Positions 8,153-17,623 of a DNA stretch of 44,930 bases are shown here, in pieces. The stretch is taken from the NCBI GenBank assembly GCA_959600835.1, contig CAUGNQ010000013.1, positions 1 through 44,930 on the forward strand, read 5' to 3'. How positions within the stretch are numbered: the stretch's first letter is position 1; the number at the start of each line of letters is the position of its first letter. This stretch comes from an uncultured Collinsella sp. GTDB taxonomy: Bacteria > Actinomycetota > Coriobacteriia > Coriobacteriales > Coriobacteriaceae. The notes under the pieces were generated by a model. The model had not been told where the DNA came from. It made no database searches and was given only the letters and a program-made list of their open reading frames with translations. The position numbers were made by a program, and so were the translations under genes.

Positions 8153-9673
8153 GTGAGAGAGGAGAGCCCCCGACAAGGTATGAGGAGGCCCGACTCGGAC
8201 CGTGCTTCCTCACGTCGCATCACACCGCGTTCCAGCCGCGGCGGGCAGTCGTTTAGCGAACGCTATATTGCCGGCGTTCCCGCCCGTATCATGCGCCCCC
8301 GTTTGATATTCATGGCCTGCTTGTTTACCTTGGTGTGCTTTGGCCTGCTGATGGTGTACTCGGCGTCTTCGGTCGAGGCGCTGCACGAGAATGGCTCGGC
8401 GACGTTTTTTCTGGGTCGACAGGCCGCGTTTGCCGTGGTCGGTGTTCTGGCACTGATTGCCATCGTGCGCGTTTTGCCGGACAGCTGGTTTGGGGAGGAT
8501 GTGCTCAGGATCTTCCTTATCGGCATGATAGGGCTACTGCTTCTGGTGTTCTTGGTGGGCAGCGGCAGCCGCGGCGCCACGCGCTGGCTCAACATCGCCG
8601 GTATTCAGTTCCAGCCTTCCGAGTTTTTAAAGCCATTTGCCATTGCGTATTCGGCCATCATGCTTGATCGCTTCTTTTCGCCCGGTGGCAACATCAACGA
8701 ATTCCTTCGCAAGATGGGCATCTACCTGGGCATTTCGCTCTTTCTGATCTTTATCCAGCCCGATTTCGGTACTGTCCTGATCATCCTGTTGACCCTCATG
8801 TGCATGGCGTTGTTTGCGGGTCTCGACCCCAGATTTATCATCGGCGTGCTAATCTTCGGCATTCTCGTGATCGTGATTGCGCTTGTCGCAGAGCCGTACC
8901 GTATGGTGCGTATTCAGGTTGCCTTGAACCCTTGGGCCGACGAGTATGGTGACGGCTATCAGGCCACGCTTGCCATCATGGCCTTTGCCTCGGGCGGTCT
9001 GTTCGGCCGTGGCATCGGCAACTCAACCATGAAGTACTCGTATCTGCCCGAGGCGCACAATGACTACATCCTGGCCATCATTGGCGAGGAAGTCGGTTTT
9101 GTCGGAACCGTGCTGTTCTTCTTGGTGTTTGCGATGCTGATCTACTCGGCGTTTCGCATTGCCGAGCAGGCGACCGATCGTCGGGGCGCGCTCATGGCGT
9201 CTGGCTCCGCGGTCATTCTCGCGGTGCAGTTTTTGATTAACGCGCTGGGCATCCTCAACGTGTTTCCCATGACGGGCAAACCGTTGCCGTTTATTAGCTA
9301 CGGCGGTTCGTCGATTATTGTGTCGCTCATGCTTGCCGGGTTGATCCTGCGCGTTTCGTACGAGAGCGCCCGCCGCGATGAGTATGACCGCCGCCGTGAG
9401 AGCTTTGCCGTTATGGATGAGAGTACCGCCGGCGTGCCCCACGTGCGCGGCGAGCGATCTTCGCGTAACGGTTTTACCGTCCTGGATGGCTCTGCGACCG
9501 ACCCCGCAGCCCGCCCGCGTCAGCGAACGGCGCCGCAAGGTCGTCCTCAGCGCCCCACTCCTCGCAATGCGGGCGGCGGATATAATCGAATCGATTTGAA
9601 CTCAGACCCGTCGGCGCGTCTGCGTACCGACGACCAGGGACCGCGTGTACGAAGGGACTACCATGACCGATAA
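8153..9673 (+). CDS. ftsW: Septal peptidoglycan glycosyltransferase FtsW
   Basis: FtsW is a SEDS-family polymerase that builds septal glycan strands from lipid II with its transpeptidase partner FtsI. The 506 residues comprise a basic, Arg/Ser-rich N-terminal tail (about 1-45), roughly ten membrane segments, and a long hydrophilic C-terminal tail (about 410-506). SEDS signatures include GSRGATRWLNI, FQPSEFLKP, QPDFGT, AHNDYILAIIGEEVGFVG and PFISYGGSS. The start is GTG 8153 after AATAGGGG. Its last codons overlap murG by 11 bases. A TATAAT embedded in the tail codons (about 9581-9586) could be an internal murG promoter, but no -35 stands out. Confidence 0.95.
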   Translation: MREESPRQGMRRPDSDRASSRRITPRSSRGGQSFSERYIAGVPARIMRPRLIFMACLFTLVCFGLLMVYSASSVEALHENGSATFFLGRQAAFAVVGVLALIAIVRVLPDSWFGEDVLRIFLIGMIGLLLLVFLVGSGSRGATRWLNIAGIQFQPSEFLKPFAIAYSAIMLDRFFSPGGNINEFLRKMGIYLGISLFLIFIQPDFGTVLIILLTLMCMALFAGLDPRFIIGVLIFGILVIVIALVAEPYRMVRIQVALNPWADEYGDGYQATLAIMAFASGGLFGRGIGNSTMKYSYLPEAHNDYILAIIGEEVGFVGTVLFFLVFAMLIYSAFRIAEQATDRRGALMASGSAVILAVQFLINALGILNVFPMTGKPLPFISYGGSSIIVSLMLAGLILRVSYESARRDEYDRRRESFAVMDESTAGVPHVRGERSSRNGFTVLDGSATDPAARPRQRTAPQGRPQRPTPRNAGGGYNRIDLNSDPSARLRTDDQGPRVRRDYHDR

Positions 9674-10778
9674 AATGACCGTTGCTATTGCAGCCGGCGG
9701 CACGGCAGGGCACATCAACCCCGCGCTCGCCTTGGCCGAAGAGCTGCGTGGCCGTGGCCACCACGTTGTGTTCGTGGGCCAGTCGCGCAAGCTCGAGGGT
9801 CGTCTGGTCCCCGAGGCTGGGTTTGATTTTGTGCCCATTACGGTCACAGGCTTCGACCGCTCCCGTCCTTGGACGGCGCTGACCTCGCTGTGGCGTGTCA
9901 ACAAGGCCAAGCGTGCGCTCGCCAGTCATTTTTCAAAGGTTGGCAAGCCCGATGCCGCCATTGGTTTTGGTGCCTATGTCGAGGTTCCGCTGCTGGGGTG
10001 GTGCAAGGGCGCGGGCGTTCCGTATCTGCTGCATGAGCAGAACTCTGTTCCGGGCCTGGCCAACAAGATGATGAACTCCCACGCCGCCCGCGTGTGCATC
10101 TCGGTGCCGGCAGCGCGTTCGGTCTTTGAGCGCGAAGGTGACCCTGACCACGTGCTCATGACCGGCAACCCCGTACGTCGCTCGGTAATCGAGGGCGATC
10201 GCGCTCGCGGCCGCAAGGCACTTGGCGTTCCCGAGGACGCTACGCTGCTGCTCGTCTTTGGCGGTTCACTTGGCGCCCAGCACCTCAACGAGCGCGTGGC
10301 TTCGCTCAAAAACGAGCTGCTTTCGCGCAAGAACCTCTATGTGTTGCATTCGACGGGTGCCGACGGCTTTGAGGAGACCGAGCGCGCTTTGGCGCTGACG
10401 CCCGAGGAGGCGAAGCGTTACCGCGTCCAGCCTTACATCGACAACATGGGCGATATGCTGGCTGCTGCCGATTTGGTGCTCTCGCGTTCGGGCGCATCGA
10501 GCGTGGCCGAGATTGCTGCACTCGCCGTGCCTTCGGTGCTCGTGCCGTACCCGCACGCCACGGCCGATCACCAAACCACCAATGCCCGTTATCTGGTCGA
10601 CGCCGGGGCCGGCGTGCTCTGCGCCGATGCCGATATCGACGGTTCTGCCTTTGCCGATGAGCTGCTGCACCTGGTCGATGACGCGGCGGCACGCGACGCC
10701 ATGCGTCAGGCGGCGCGTGGTCTGGCTCAGGATAGGGCCGCCGCTCTTCTGGCGGATGCGGTAGAGGGTTTGCGTTAG
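9663..10778 (+). CDS. murG: UDP-GlcNAc:lipid I N-acetylglucosaminyltransferase MurG
   Basis: MurG is a peripheral membrane GT-B glycosyltransferase that converts lipid I to lipid II. The glycine-rich acceptor loop GGTAGHINPALA occurs at residues 12-23, followed by GFGAYVEVP, LLHEQNSVPG, LLVFGGSLGAQHLN in the donor domain and SRSGASSVAEIAALAVPSVLVPYP for UDP-GlcNAc binding. I prefer ATG 9663, with GAAGGG (9651-9656) at a 6-base spacing, over GTG 9645. This gives 371 residues, a normal length, and an 11-base overlap with ftsW. Confidence 0.95.
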   Translation: MTDKMTVAIAAGGTAGHINPALALAEELRGRGHHVVFVGQSRKLEGRLVPEAGFDFVPITVTGFDRSRPWTALTSLWRVNKAKRALASHFSKVGKPDAAIGFGAYVEVPLLGWCKGAGVPYLLHEQNSVPGLANKMMNSHAARVCISVPAARSVFEREGDPDHVLMTGNPVRRSVIEGDRARGRKALGVPEDATLLLVFGGSLGAQHLNERVASLKNELLSRKNLYVLHSTGADGFEETERALALTPEEAKRYRVQPYIDNMGDMLAAADLVLSRSGASSVAEIAALAVPSVLVPYPHATADHQTTNARYLVDAGAGVLCADADIDGSAFADELLHLVDDAAARDAMRQAARGLAQDRAAALLADAVEGLR

Positions 10779-10875
10779 TTAGACGGGATATCGTCGGTCG
10801 CCCTCGCGCTGATGCGGTAGGTGCGGTACAGTTAACGGGTTACAGGCAGTGTTTACGCAAGGAGTACACGAGCAC

Positions 10876-12294
10876 ATGGCTGATTCCCAGACTGCAACCT
10901 CCGCGCCCGAGTTTAAGAGCGCCCACTTTATCGGTATCGGCGGCGCCGGCATGAGCGGCATCGCCCTCGTTCTGCACGAGCGCGGTTATGCCGTTACCGG
11001 CTCCGACCTTAAGACGTCACGTTATATCCGCCAGCTTACCCGCGCTGGTGTGAAGGTGCATGTGGGCCATGAGGCCGCCACGATCGACGAGGTCAAGCCC
11101 GACGTGGTTGTTGTCTCTACCGCTATTCCGGAGTCCAACCCTGAACTCGTGCGCGCTCGCGAGCTTGGTATTCCCGTGTGGCCCCGTGCCAAGATGCTCT
11201 CTGCTTTGGGCCACGGCTACACCACCGTCGCTGTTGCCGGCACGCATGGCAAGACCACCACGTCTTCGATGTGCGCCACCATGCTCGACCGCATGGGTCT
11301 GGATCCGAGTTTCTTGATCGGTGGCATCGTCGAGGGCTATGACACGAACGGCAAGAACGGCTCGGGCGACTACTTTGTCGCCGAGGCCGACGAGTCCGAC
11401 AGCTCCTTCCTGTTCCTGAACCCCAACGTAGTCATTGTGACCAACGTCGAGGCCGACCACCTCGATCACTACTCGGGTATCGAGGAGATCGAGGCAACTT
11501 TCGCCAAATTCATGAGCCTGGTGGGCGAGGACGGCACCGTCATCGTCTGCGGTGAGGACCCGCATCTGGTCGAGCTCGCCAAGTCGACGGGCCGTCACGT
11601 GCTTTCCTACGGCTTTGCCGAGAGCAACGACATCGTCTGCATGCACCCGGATGTCAAGGGCATCCAGAGCGACTTTATCGTTCGCTTTGAGGACGGCACT
11701 GAGCACGCTGTGGAGATCAAGAGCAATCCCGGTCGCCACAACATGCTCAACGCCACGGCGGTGCTCACCGTCGCCCATGTCCTGGGCCTTGACATCGACG
11801 CCGCCGCCAAGGCGCTCTCGAGCTTTGAGGGCGTCCGCCGTCGCTTTACCCACGTGGGTGATATCGATGGCATCACCGTGGTCGATGATTACGGCCATCA
11901 CCCCACCGAGATCAAGGCGACGCTTGCTGCCGCTTCGTCGCTGGGCTACAAACACGTCGACGTCGTGTTCCAGCCGCACCGCTATTCGCGCCTGCAGGCC
12001 CTGTGCGACGACTTTGCCGATGCATTTGCCAATGCCGATAAACTGCTGCTGATTGATGTGTTCTCGGCTGGCGAGATGCCCATTCCGGGTGTCACCTCTA
12101 AGATGCTCGCCGATACCGTGCGCGCCAAGCATCCTGGCAAGGAGGTCGTGTACTGCTCCAGCCGTCTTGAGCTCAATCAGGAGCTCGAGCAGATGGTGGG
12201 CGAGGGCGACCTGCTGCTCACCATGGGTGCCGGTGACGTTACGACCGTCGGTCCCGAGTTCATTGAGTATCTGACTGCCAAGAAAGACGCTTAA
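10876..12294 (+). CDS. murC: UDP-N-acetylmuramate--L-alanine ligase MurC
   Basis: MurC is the cytoplasmic ligase that attaches L-alanine to UDP-MurNAc, the first step of stem-peptide assembly. The 472 residues include the N-terminal nucleotide-binding motif HFIGIGGAGMSGIA, P-loop GTHGKTTT (about 122-129), EADESDSSFLFL, NVEADHLDHY, and the C-terminal DDYGHHPTEIKATL and FQPHRYSR. An in-frame GTG at 10849 is less likely than ATG 10876, which follows AAGGAG (10859-10864), although that spacer is long at 11 bases. murB starts 5 bases after the stop. Confidence 0.96.
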   Translation: MADSQTATSAPEFKSAHFIGIGGAGMSGIALVLHERGYAVTGSDLKTSRYIRQLTRAGVKVHVGHEAATIDEVKPDVVVVSTAIPESNPELVRARELGIPVWPRAKMLSALGHGYTTVAVAGTHGKTTTSSMCATMLDRMGLDPSFLIGGIVEGYDTNGKNGSGDYFVAEADESDSSFLFLNPNVVIVTNVEADHLDHYSGIEEIEATFAKFMSLVGEDGTVIVCGEDPHLVELAKSTGRHVLSYGFAESNDIVCMHPDVKGIQSDFIVRFEDGTEHAVEIKSNPGRHNMLNATAVLTVAHVLGLDIDAAAKALSSFEGVRRRFTHVGDIDGITVVDDYGHHPTEIKATLAAASSLGYKHVDVVFQPHRYSRLQALCDDFADAFANADKLLLIDVFSAGEMPIPGVTSKMLADTVRAKHPGKEVVYCSSRLELNQELEQMVGEGDLLLTMGAGDVTTVGPEFIEYLTAKKDA

Positions 12295-12299
12295 GTCTA

Positions 12300-13211
12300 A
12301 TGGGTCTGTTTAACGCCGTCATGGCGCTCTCGGGCATGATCGACACGGATGTGATCGAGGACGAGCGCCTTGCGCGTCATACGAGCTATCGTATCGGCGG
12401 CAAGGCCGACCTCTTTGTGACGTGCCATAGCTATCATGCCCTCCGCCGCGCCGTGGCGGTGCTCGATCGCGAACAGGTGCCGTGGGTCATCATCGGCAAG
12501 GGCTCCAATCTGCTGGTTGCCGATGGCGGTTATCGCGGTGCCGTCATTTCGCTCGGACGTGAGTTTCAGCGCACGGTTGTTGCCGATGACGGTTGTACGC
12601 TGACGGTCGGTGCGGGCGTGATGTTTGCGCGCCTGGTCAACGATGCCCTGTCGCGTAGCCTCTCGGGCCTTGAGTTTGCCGTTGGCATCCCTGGTTCGGT
12701 CGGCGGTGCGATATCTATGAATGCCGGCACACGGACCGAGTGGATTGGCTCGCTGGTTGAGGATGTCGTAACGTTTGACCCGGCATCCGGTATCAAGCAT
12801 TATGCGGGGTCCGAGATCACTTGGGGCTACCGCGAATGTAGCCTTCCCCGCAATGAGATCATCCTCGAGTGCGTGCTCAAGCTTAAACCAGCGCCCAAGG
12901 CCGACATTCGCGAGCGCATGGAACGGTATCTGACGAGGCGCAAGCGTACGCAGCCCATGGGTCGCGCATCCTGCGGGTCGGTCTTTCGTAACCCGCCCGA
13001 TGCGAGTGTGGGCAAGCTTATCGAGGATTGTGGATTAAAGGGTTTTTCGATTGGCGGCGCGGAAGTTTCGCCCGTTCACGCTAATTTTATCGTTAATAAC
13101 GGAACTGCCTCGGCCGATGACGTTGCCGCGGTTATCAGACATGTGCACGGAAAGGTGAGGGAGGCGTATGGCATCGAGCTCAGACCGGAAGTTAAATTCC
13201 TCGGCTTCTAG
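12300..13211 (+). CDS. murB: UDP-N-acetylenolpyruvoylglucosamine reductase MurB
   Basis: MurB is an FAD- and NADPH-dependent enzyme that reduces UDP-GlcNAc-enolpyruvate to UDP-MurNAc, feeding MurC. The 303-residue length matches the shorter type II MurB. Visible motifs are RHTSYRIGGKADLF, GKGSNLLVADGGYRG, the FAD-binding GIPGSVGGAISMNAG, and GRASCGSVFRNP with the serine that donates the proton. No strong Shine-Dalgarno precedes ATG 12300, so translation is probably coupled to murC. The ftsQ start lies inside its last codons, a 44-base overlap. Confidence 0.95.
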   Translation: MGLFNAVMALSGMIDTDVIEDERLARHTSYRIGGKADLFVTCHSYHALRRAVAVLDREQVPWVIIGKGSNLLVADGGYRGAVISLGREFQRTVVADDGCTLTVGAGVMFARLVNDALSRSLSGLEFAVGIPGSVGGAISMNAGTRTEWIGSLVEDVVTFDPASGIKHYAGSEITWGYRECSLPRNEIILECVLKLKPAPKADIRERMERYLTRRKRTQPMGRASCGSVFRNPPDASVGKLIEDCGLKGFSIGGAEVSPVHANFIVNNGTASADDVAAVIRHVHGKVREAYGIELRPEVKFLGF

Positions 13212-14424
13212 AGCATCGAAACCCACCTTCCGCCGCGCCGGAGGGCGTTCCGGCGCGCCTGCCAAACTTCAACGCAATACCGTCGCGCACTCTAAGTCTG
13301 TCGGGCATGCTCGACAGGCCGGGCGTCCGGTCGTCGGCTCTCAGCTCGGTAATCGTCCGGCCGAAAAAAAGTCCTCGCGTCCCTCGGTGACGTCAAAGCC
13401 TGTTATGGGCGCCAAGCCTGCCCGTCCCATGGCAGCTCCTAAGCCCTCGACGGGAACTAAAGCGGCGCGTCCGGGTCTCACGCTGGGCGCATCGAAACCG
13501 CGCTCGCTGACATCGGTGCCGGCTACCGCCAAGAAGCCTTCGGGTAAAAAAGGCGTCAACCCGTTGTCTTCACTTGGGGCGATGGCAAATAAAACATCAG
13601 ACGCCGCTTCTGTCGTTACAGGCAAAGGCAAAATCGTGGGCGGCGTTCTGACCGTCTTGGCCGTGCTCGTCGTCGTTGCCGTCGTGGTGATCAACTCTGG
13701 ATTGTTTACCGCCACTGATATTCAGATTCAAGGCAGCGAGCATGTGACGAAGCACGATGCTATCCAGCTGATCGATTTGCCCGAGGGAACGTCGCTTTTT
13801 AATGTCGATCCCGACCAGATTACCGAGGACCTCAAGCAGAACCCGTGGGTCTCGGGCGTGGATGTCCAGCGTCAGTTCCCGCATACGCTCATCATTACGC
13901 CCATGGAGCGCAAGGTCATCGCAATTGCCTATATCAGCTCCGATGACCTAGCCTGGGCCATCGGGGATGATGACACCTGGATCGCCCCGCTGTCGACGTC
14001 GGTCGAAGTGGACGACCAGGGCAACGTCATCACGACGGGGCAGGGCTCAAATACCCTGACCGGCATTGATGCCGCACTGGCGCTCGCTAAGCACTATGGC
14101 GCAGTGTTGTTGACTGATGTCTCGGCGGATGTCGCTCCGGTTTCCGGCCAGGCAGTGAGCTCCAAGGCCGTTAAGGCTGGCTTGGATTATGTGCGTGGTT
14201 TTTCGAGCGAGTTCTTGGGACAAGTCAAGGATATTTCCACGCCTTCGGTCGAAGCCATCTCGGCAAACCTCAATAACGGCATTGAGGTGTCGCTGGGCGA
14301 TTCGAACGATATCGTCAAGAAGGAGCGCGTAGTCACCAAGCTGCTTTCGCAGGTAGAGGGCGTAACGTATATCAATGTGCGCTCTCCGGGTAACTATACA
14401 TTTAGGAACGCTCCGACCTCGTAG
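13168..14424 (+). CDS. ftsQ: Cell division protein FtsQ/DivIB
   Basis: FtsQ is a bitopic divisome protein that links FtsL and FtsB to the septal synthase. The 418 residues have a very long, basic, Lys/Pro/Ala/Ser-rich cytoplasmic tail (about 1-155), one membrane segment (about 157-177), then a POTRA domain (FTATDIQIQGSEHVTKHDAI to the GVDVQRQFPHTLIITPMERK region) and an FtsQ/DivIB C-terminal domain. FtsQ is usually 250-300 residues, and the extra length is all in the disordered tail. ATG 13168 follows the purine-rich GAGGGAGG (13157-13164) and overlaps murB. Confidence 0.88.
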   Translation: MASSSDRKLNSSASRASKPTFRRAGGRSGAPAKLQRNTVAHSKSVGHARQAGRPVVGSQLGNRPAEKKSSRPSVTSKPVMGAKPARPMAAPKPSTGTKAARPGLTLGASKPRSLTSVPATAKKPSGKKGVNPLSSLGAMANKTSDAASVVTGKGKIVGGVLTVLAVLVVVAVVVINSGLFTATDIQIQGSEHVTKHDAIQLIDLPEGTSLFNVDPDQITEDLKQNPWVSGVDVQRQFPHTLIITPMERKVIAIAYISSDDLAWAIGDDDTWIAPLSTSVEVDDQGNVITTGQGSNTLTGIDAALALAKHYGAVLLTDVSADVAPVSGQAVSSKAVKAGLDYVRGFSSEFLGQVKDISTPSVEAISANLNNGIEVSLGDSNDIVKKERVVTKLLSQVEGVTYINVRSPGNYTFRNAPTS

Positions 14425-14623
14425 CGCTGGTTGATGCTTTGTTGAGGGGCCATACCACGCCGTTTATCTGGTTTGTTTGGTTTTCACGGTCAATTATTTG
14501 ACTGATACGTTCATAATGTGCAAACATAATACGGTTTACCTTTGCATTTACTTTCAACCTGAAGGTTAATGTGCGCAGGGGTCGACCCATGCTATGGCTA
14601 TAACCTTTGTTCGGAGGACCGAC
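14425..14623 (+). promoter_or_regulatory. A+T-rich ftsZ upstream region, probable promoter area
   Basis: This 199-base gap is clearly richer in A+T than its surroundings. It holds TTGACT (14498-14503) and two CATAAT boxes (14512-14517 and 14525-14530). The spacings, 8 and 21 bases, are not ideal, so I cannot fix one promoter. A small dyad AACCTGAAGGTT lies at 14556-14567. GGAGG (14613-14617) is the ftsZ ribosome binding site. A dedicated ftsZ promoter is likely but unproven. Confidence 0.4.
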
Positions 14624-15778
14624 ATGCACGAGACAGAGATCAACAACTACCTTGCCGTCATTAAGGTGGTCGGCGTCGGCGGCGGCGGTACCAACGCGGT
14701 CAATCGAATGATCGAAGAGGGCATCCGCGGCGTCGAGTTTGTTGCCATCAACACCGATGCTCAGGCACTCGCGATCTCTGATGCCGATATCAAGGTGCAC
14801 ATCGGCACCGACCTTACCCGCGGCCTGGGCGCCGGCGCCAACCCCGAGGTTGGCCGCAAGGCTGCCGATGAGTCCCGCGACGACATTGCCGAGGCGCTCG
14901 CTGGTGCCGACATGGTGTTCATCACCTGCGGCGAGGGCGGTGGCACCGGTACCGGCGCTGCTCCCATCGTTGCCGATATCGCGATGAACGAGGTCGGTGC
15001 GCTGACCGTCGCCGTCGTGACCAAGCCCTTCACCTTCGAGGGCCGCAAGCGCAAGAAGAGCGCCGAGGAGGGCATTAAGACCCTCTCCGATTGCGTCGAC
15101 ACCATGATCGTCATTCCTAACGATAAGCTGCTCGACATCGCCGAGAAGAAGACCACCATGCTCGAGGCCTTCGCGATTGCCGATGGCGTCCTTTCCCAGG
15201 GCACCCAGGGTATCACCGACCTCATCACCGTCCCCGGTATCATCAACCTGGACTTCGCCGATGTTAAGACCATCATGAAGCAGGCCGGTACCGCCATGAT
15301 GGGTATCGGTACCTCTTCTGGGGACACCCGTGCCGTCGATGCTGCCCAGCAGGCCATCTCCAGCCCGCTGCTCGAGAGCTCCATCGATGGCGCCACGCGC
15401 GTGCTGCTTTCCATCGCCGGTTCCAAGGACCTGGGCATCCAGGAGATCAGCGACGCCGCCGACGTTGTCGCCAACGCCGTCGACCCCGAGGCCAACATCA
15501 TCTTCGGTACCGTTGTCGACGAGTCCCTGGGCGATCAGGTGCGTATCACCGTCATCGCTACGGGCTTCTCCGACTCCAACGTCAACCGTCAGGATGAGCT
15601 CTTTGCTGCTCAGCAGTCTCAGAGCAAGGCCGCTGCCTCCGCTGAGCCGCAGCGCACCGCTCCGGTTGCCAGCCCGGCTCAGGCCGCTCCGACCCGCAAC
15701 GTCGGTGGTACCGAGCTGCCCAACTTTGGCAACGACCAGTTCGAGCTTCCCGACTTCCTGAAGCGCGGTAGCTTCTAG
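14624..15778 (+). CDS. ftsZ: Cell division GTPase FtsZ
   Basis: FtsZ is the tubulin homologue that polymerises into the Z ring and organises septum synthesis. The 384 residues begin with the nucleotide-binding core ([15 protein letters not shown]), contain the tubulin signature GGGTGTG at 105-111 and the T7-loop region [11 protein letters not shown], then a Gln/Ala/Pro linker and the conserved C-terminal peptide [11 protein letters not shown] that recruits SepF and other partners. ATG 14624 follows GGAGG with a 6-base spacer. An in-frame ATG at 14594 has no ribosome binding site. A terminator follows 24 bases after the stop. Confidence 0.97.
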   Translation: MHETEINNYLAVIKVVGVGGGGTNAVNRMIEEGIRGVEFVAINTDAQALAISDADIKVHIGTDLTRGLGAGANPEVGRKAADESRDDIAEALAGADMVFITCGEGGGTGTGAAPIVADIAMNEVGALTVAVVTKPFTFEGRKRKKSAEEGIKTLSDCVDTMIVIPNDKLLDIAEKKTTMLEAFAIADGVLSQGTQGITDLITVPGIINLDFADVKTIMKQAGTAMMGIGTSSGDTRAVDAAQQAISSPLLESSIDGATRVLLSIAGSKDLGIQEISDAADVVANAVDPEANIIFGTVVDESLGDQVRITVIATGFSDSNVNRQDELFAAQQSQSKAAASAEPQRTAPVASPAQAAPTRNVGGTELPNFGNDQFELPDFLKRGSF

Positions 15779-15802
15779 TTCGTTTTTCTCAACGACCTGC
15801 AC

Positions 15803-15833
15803 GGGGTGTGTCCATTTGGATGCACCCCTTTTT
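15803..15833 (+). terminator. Intrinsic terminator after ftsZ
   Basis: GGGGTGTGTCC (15803-15813) pairs with GGATGCACCCC (15818-15828), with two G-U pairs and an ATTT loop, followed by TTTTT (15829-15833). It closes the dcw cluster and separates it from pgeF. Confidence 0.88.
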
Positions 15834-15988
15834 GTTTCTCGTTTGTAAACGAAAGCCTCCAATCTCCTTACGTTCCCTTTACGTTTGGTCCCTACCGCTG
15901 CGGGTATCCTTTTAAGGAAGTATGACAGCCGTATAAACGCGGACTGCGCGGCGACGCCGCGGTACTTGTGTTATTAGGAGGCTTTAGT

Positions 15989-16789
15989 ATGGCAGCACGT
16001 GCGGACAACGTTTCGCGTGTCGACCATGATGGAGTTACGTTGGTGGAAGGCGCGACATCCGATGTTCGCTTTGCCTTCACCGAGCGCGCCGGTGGTGTTT
16101 CCGAAGATGCGTACTCCTCACTCAACTTGGGCTCGCATGTTGGCGATGACCCCTTTGCTGTTCAAGAAAATCGTCGTCGCGCGCTCGAGGCTATGGGTGC
16201 CGCCGAGTGCGAGCACAACCTGCTCGTTCCCAATCAGGTACATGGTGACCATATCGTTACGGTGACTTCGAACGGCGCCGACGATCTTGAGGCTGTTCGC
16301 GAGCAGATTGCCGAGGGCTGCGATGCCATCGTCTGTACGGCCCATGACGTGCCCGTGCTGCTCTGCTTTGCCGACTGCGTTCCCGTGGTGCTGGTGGCCC
16401 CTGGCGGATTTGCCGTGGTGCACTCCGGTTGGAAGGGCACGATTGCACGTATTTCTGCCAAGGCGTGCCAGGCGCTTTGCGATGCTGCCGGCTGCGGTGC
16501 GAGCGACGTTTCCGCCTATATCGGCCCCCATATCTTGGCTGACGAATATGAGGTATCCCAGGAACTCATGGATCGCTTTGCCGTCGAGTTCTCTTGCATC
16601 GATGCGAGTGCCTCTCGCATGCTCGATCTTTCCGCTGCCATTTGTGAGGCGCTGGTAGATGCCGGTGTGGACGCGGATAATATCGTGGATACCCAGCTTT
16701 CGACTGTGCGTCAGAACGACCGCTTTTATTCCTACCGTAACGAGGACGGCACCTGTGGGCGCCATGCTGCGATCGGCGTGATGCTATGA
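15989..16789 (+). CDS. pgeF: Peptidoglycan editing factor PgeF (YfiH/LACC1 family)
   Basis: This family contains multicopper-oxidase-like folded enzymes. The bacterial member hydrolyses mis-incorporated serine from UDP-MurNAc-Ser, and relatives act on purine nucleosides. The 266-residue protein has the conserved metal-site motifs NQVHGDHI, ADCVPVVL and HSGWKGT, then YIGPHI and RQNDRFYSYRNEDGTCGR at the C-terminus. I choose ATG 15989, 8 bases after TAGGAGG (15974-15980), over an in-frame GTG at 15968. A small dyad TCGTTTGTAAACGA (15839-15852) lies upstream. Its stop overlaps the pstS start (ATGA), coupling it to the phosphate operon. Confidence 0.9.
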   Translation: MAARADNVSRVDHDGVTLVEGATSDVRFAFTERAGGVSEDAYSSLNLGSHVGDDPFAVQENRRRALEAMGAAECEHNLLVPNQVHGDHIVTVTSNGADDLEAVREQIAEGCDAIVCTAHDVPVLLCFADCVPVVLVAPGGFAVVHSGWKGTIARISAKACQALCDAAGCGASDVSAYIGPHILADEYEVSQELMDRFAVEFSCIDASASRMLDLSAAICEALVDAGVDADNIVDTQLSTVRQNDRFYSYRNEDGTCGRHAAIGVML

Positions 16790-17622
16790 GAAAGATCGTA
16801 TCGGTCCTGAGCGCCGCTGTGCTTACGCTTGCGCTGTGCGCCTGTTCTTCGGGATCTTCTACCTCTTCCATTACCGTGGCCGGCTCCACGACCTGCCTTC
16901 CTATCGCCGAGATTGCGGCAGAGGGCTTTAAGGAGGAGACCGGCATCGACGTGCTCGTTTCCGGTTTGGGCTCTTCCGCTGGCATCGAAGCCGTCAGCGC
17001 TGGCACGGCCGATATCGCCAGCTCCTCCCGTGGACTCAATGCCGACGAACAGGATTTGGGCCTGACTCCCATCGTCATTGCCCACGACGGTATCGCGGTC
17101 ATCGTGAACGACGATAACCCGGTCGATAACCTCTCGACCGAGCAGCTCCGCGATATTTACGCCGGCAAGATCACCAACTGGAAAGAAGTCGGTGGCGAGG
17201 ACCTGAGGATTCAGGTCATCAACCGAGATGAGGCGTCCGGCACGCGTGAGGCCTTTCGCACCATCGTGATGGACGGCACCCCGTTCGATCGCCGCTCGGC
17301 CGTTCTTTCGGGCACGGGCCAGGTGCGCGACGTGGTATCTCGTTCGCGCGGTGCCATTGGCTACATTTCGCTGGGCTTCGTCGATAGCCTCAACGCCAAG
17401 ACCTCGGTCAAGGCCGTCTCGGTCAATCATGTTGAGGCGTCCGAGAAGACGGTCGCGAGCGGCGGCTATCCCATCTCGCGCGACCTTTACTTCTTTGTGA
17501 AGGGTGCGCCTTCGCAGCAGGCGCAGGATTACATCGACTACGTGACGTCCGAAAAGATGGACAAGCAGATTCGCGAGGCGGGCTTTATTCCCGTCACCAA
17601 CGACGAGAAGGGGAGTGAGTAG
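16786..17622 (+). CDS. pstS: Phosphate ABC transporter substrate-binding lipoprotein PstS
   Basis: PstS captures inorganic phosphate outside the cell for the high-affinity PstSCAB importer. The 278 residues begin with a lipoprotein signal peptide ending in the lipobox LCAC (residues 17-20, Cys20 lipidated). Phosphate-binding motifs follow: VAGSTTCLPIAE, GLGSSAGIEAV, SSRGLN and NRDEASGTREAF. It is a short form typical of Gram-positives. The start overlaps the pgeF stop (ATGA), and pstC begins one base after its stop. I see no recognisable Pho box upstream. Confidence 0.95.
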   Translation: MRKIVSVLSAAVLTLALCACSSGSSTSSITVAGSTTCLPIAEIAAEGFKEETGIDVLVSGLGSSAGIEAVSAGTADIASSSRGLNADEQDLGLTPIVIAHDGIAVIVNDDNPVDNLSTEQLRDIYAGKITNWKEVGGEDLRIQVINRDEASGTREAFRTIVMDGTPFDRRSAVLSGTGQVRDVVSRSRGAIGYISLGFVDSLNAKTSVKAVSVNHVEASEKTVASGGYPISRDLYFFVKGAPSQQAQDYIDYVTSEKMDKQIREAGFIPVTNDEKGSE

Positions 17623-17623
17623 C

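Noticed and set aside
14402..15862. A 486-codon minus-strand frame antisense to ftsZ
   Set aside because: It is a shadow of ftsZ produced by its strong codon bias; it spans the terminator and has no start signal.
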